The position numbers and the translations under genes are program-made. The notes under the pieces were generated by a model. The model made no database searches. It had not been told where the DNA came from and saw nothing but the letters and a program-made list of their open reading frames with translations. From NCBI GenBank assembly GCA_947449305.1, contig CANFRA010000007.1:1-45486 (forward strand): a DNA stretch of 45,486 nt, written 5' to 3'. Origin of the DNA: Burkholderiaceae bacterium (GTDB lineage Bacteria; Pseudomonadota; Gammaproteobacteria; Burkholderiales; Burkholderiaceae). This document shows positions 43,914 through 45,486 of the stretch, one piece after another; the first letter of the stretch is position 1; the number at the start of each line of letters is the position of its first letter.

Positions 43914-45176
43914 ATGCAATTAACTGAACTCAAAGTCCTCCACGTATCCGCCCTGCTTGAAATGGCAGCTAGCTTGGAGATTGAAAATACGCAACGGATG
44001 CGCAAACAAGAATTGATGTTTGCCATTCTGAAGAAGCGCGCTAAAGCCGGTGAAATGGTTTTTGGTGACGGTACTTTAGAGGTATTACCAGATGGCTTTG
44101 GTTTCTTGCGCTCTCCTGAAGCCTCTTACATGGCTTCACCAGACGATATTTATATTTCCCCCGCACAGATTCGCCGCTTTAACCTCCACACCGGTGACAG
44201 CGTTGAAGGTGAAGTACGTACACCAAAAGATGGTGAGCGTTACTTTGCATTAGTCAAAGTCGACAAGATTAACGGTTTGGCTCCAGAAGCCCTGAAGAAC
44301 CGCATCATGTTTGAGAACTTAACCCCACTACACCCAAATCGTACGATTTTGTTAGAGCGCGATATCAAGGCAGAAGAAAATTTAACTGGCCGAATCATTG
44401 ATATGATTTCTCCGATTGGCTTTGGCCAACGCGGTTTGATTGTGTCTTCGCCTAAATCCGGTAAGACAGTGATGATGCAGCACATCGCTCACGCTATCTC
44501 CGCTAATAACCCTGATGCAATCTTGATTGTTCTCCTAGTCGATGAGCGTCCTGAAGAAGTAACCGAGATGCAGCGCTCCGTTCGCGGCGAAGTGGTCGCC
44601 TCTACTTTTGATGAGCCAGCAGTGCGTCACGTTCAAGTTGCTGAGATGGTGATTGAAAAAGCCAAGCGTTTAGTGGAGATGGGTAAAGATGTCATCATCT
44701 TGCTTGACTCTATTACCCGCCTTGCTCGTGCATACAACACCGTCATTCCTTCATCCGGAAAAGTACTTTCTGGTGGTGTGGATGCCAATGCTTTGCAACG
44801 TCCAAAGCGCTTTTTCGGTGCAGCCCGAAATATTGAAGAAGGTGGCTCATTAACCATCATCGCCACTGCCCTGATTGAAACCGGTAGCCGTATGGATGAC
44901 CTCATTTATGAAGAGTTCAAAGGTACCGGCAATATGGAAGTTCATCTTGAGCGTCGCTTGGCTGAGCGTCGCGTTTACCCATCGATTAACCTCAATAAGT
45001 CTGGTACCCGCCGCGAGGAATTATTGGTCAAGGCAGAAAACCTCCAGAAAATCTGGGTATTGCGTAAATTACTGGCCGATATGGACGATATTGAAGCGAT
45101 GAACTTCATCGTGGATAAGCTCAAATCGACCAAAAACAACAGTGAATTCTTTGACCTAATGCGTCGCGGAGGCTAA
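43914..45176 (+). CDS. rho: Transcription termination factor Rho
   Basis: 420 aa; [53 protein letters not shown]. Confidence 0.98.
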   Translation: MQLTELKVLHVSALLEMAASLEIENTQRMRKQELMFAILKKRAKAGEMVFGDGTLEVLPDGFGFLRSPEASYMASPDDIYISPAQIRRFNLHTGDSVEGEVRTPKDGERYFALVKVDKINGLAPEALKNRIMFENLTPLHPNRTILLERDIKAEENLTGRIIDMISPIGFGQRGLIVSSPKSGKTVMMQHIAHAISANNPDAILIVLLVDERPEEVTEMQRSVRGEVVASTFDEPAVRHVQVAEMVIEKAKRLVEMGKDVIILLDSITRLARAYNTVIPSSGKVLSGGVDANALQRPKRFFGAARNIEEGGSLTIIATALIETGSRMDDLIYEEFKGTGNMEVHLERRLAERRVYPSINLNKSGTRREELLVKAENLQKIWVLRKLLADMDDIEAMNFIVDKLKSTKNNSEFFDLMRRGG

Positions 45177-45354
45177 TTTGAGGGCTATTTACAGGCTTAG
45201 GGGCTGTTTTAGGCCTGTTTAGACCCCAAAAGTGCGCTTTGTTGTTGATTTCATGGCATAATTTCGCCTTTGTTGCACCAATCACTGCTTTTAAAAACTG
45301 GGAAAGTATTTAGGTTCTTTTAACTTAAACGGCTACCCGCTCATAGGACTCAAA

Positions 45355-45486
45355 ATGAAACCTGGCATTCACCCCGAATATCGTGAAATCGTCTTCGTAG
45401 ACGTTTCTAATAACTTCAGCTTCAAGACTCGCTCCACTATGTCTACCAAAGAGACAATCAAGTGGGAAGATGGCAAAGAATATCCA
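45355..45486 (+). CDS. rpmE2: Ribosomal protein L31 type B (partial, runs off the window end)
   Basis: [44 protein letters not shown]. Confidence 0.93.
   Translation, partial: MKPGIHPEYREIVFVDVSNNFSFKTRSTMSTKETIKWEDGKEYP

Noticed and set aside
45191-45218. acaggc...gcctgt dyad after rho as a terminator
   Set aside because: Long loop and no clear T-tract; competing pairings (gggg/cccc), so not called.

Overview
The window carries a large part of a proteobacterial photosynthesis gene cluster (PGC) for bacteriochlorophyll a and carotenoid biosynthesis (about 1-21.7 kb), followed by ordinary chromosomal genes. Protein character suggests a betaproteobacterial, Polynucleobacter/Burkholderiaceae-like aerobic anoxygenic phototroph; this assignment is inference, since no search was run. 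Minus-strand order is bchH-crtE-crtF-bchC-bchX-bchY-bchZ-orf48-pufB-orf74-pufA(partial). Divergent from bchH are bchI and bchD, then bchO plus a second alpha/beta hydrolase on the minus strand. A plus-strand light-dependent protochlorophyllide reductase (LPOR)-like gene then converges on the dark-operative enzyme genes bchL-bchB-bchN. The rest contains an epimerase, an ABC exporter, a TauD dioxygenase, three Bug/TctC-type binding proteins with a sugar-acid dehydratase and a tartrate dehydrogenase-like enzyme, YkgJ and UPF0114-like proteins, a LexA-box-controlled umuDC pair, a BrnT/BrnA toxin-antitoxin pair, addAB-type recombination nuclease genes, trxA, rho and the start of rpmE2. The most interesting signals are two small ORFs inside the puf region. 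One is a 74-aa single-TM protein inserted between pufB and pufA, which are normally adjacent. The other is a 48-aa ORF coupled by TAATG to bchZ and by ATGA to pufB, in the position where pufQ is often found. Also notable is the side-by-side arrangement of LPOR and dark-operative POR genes.
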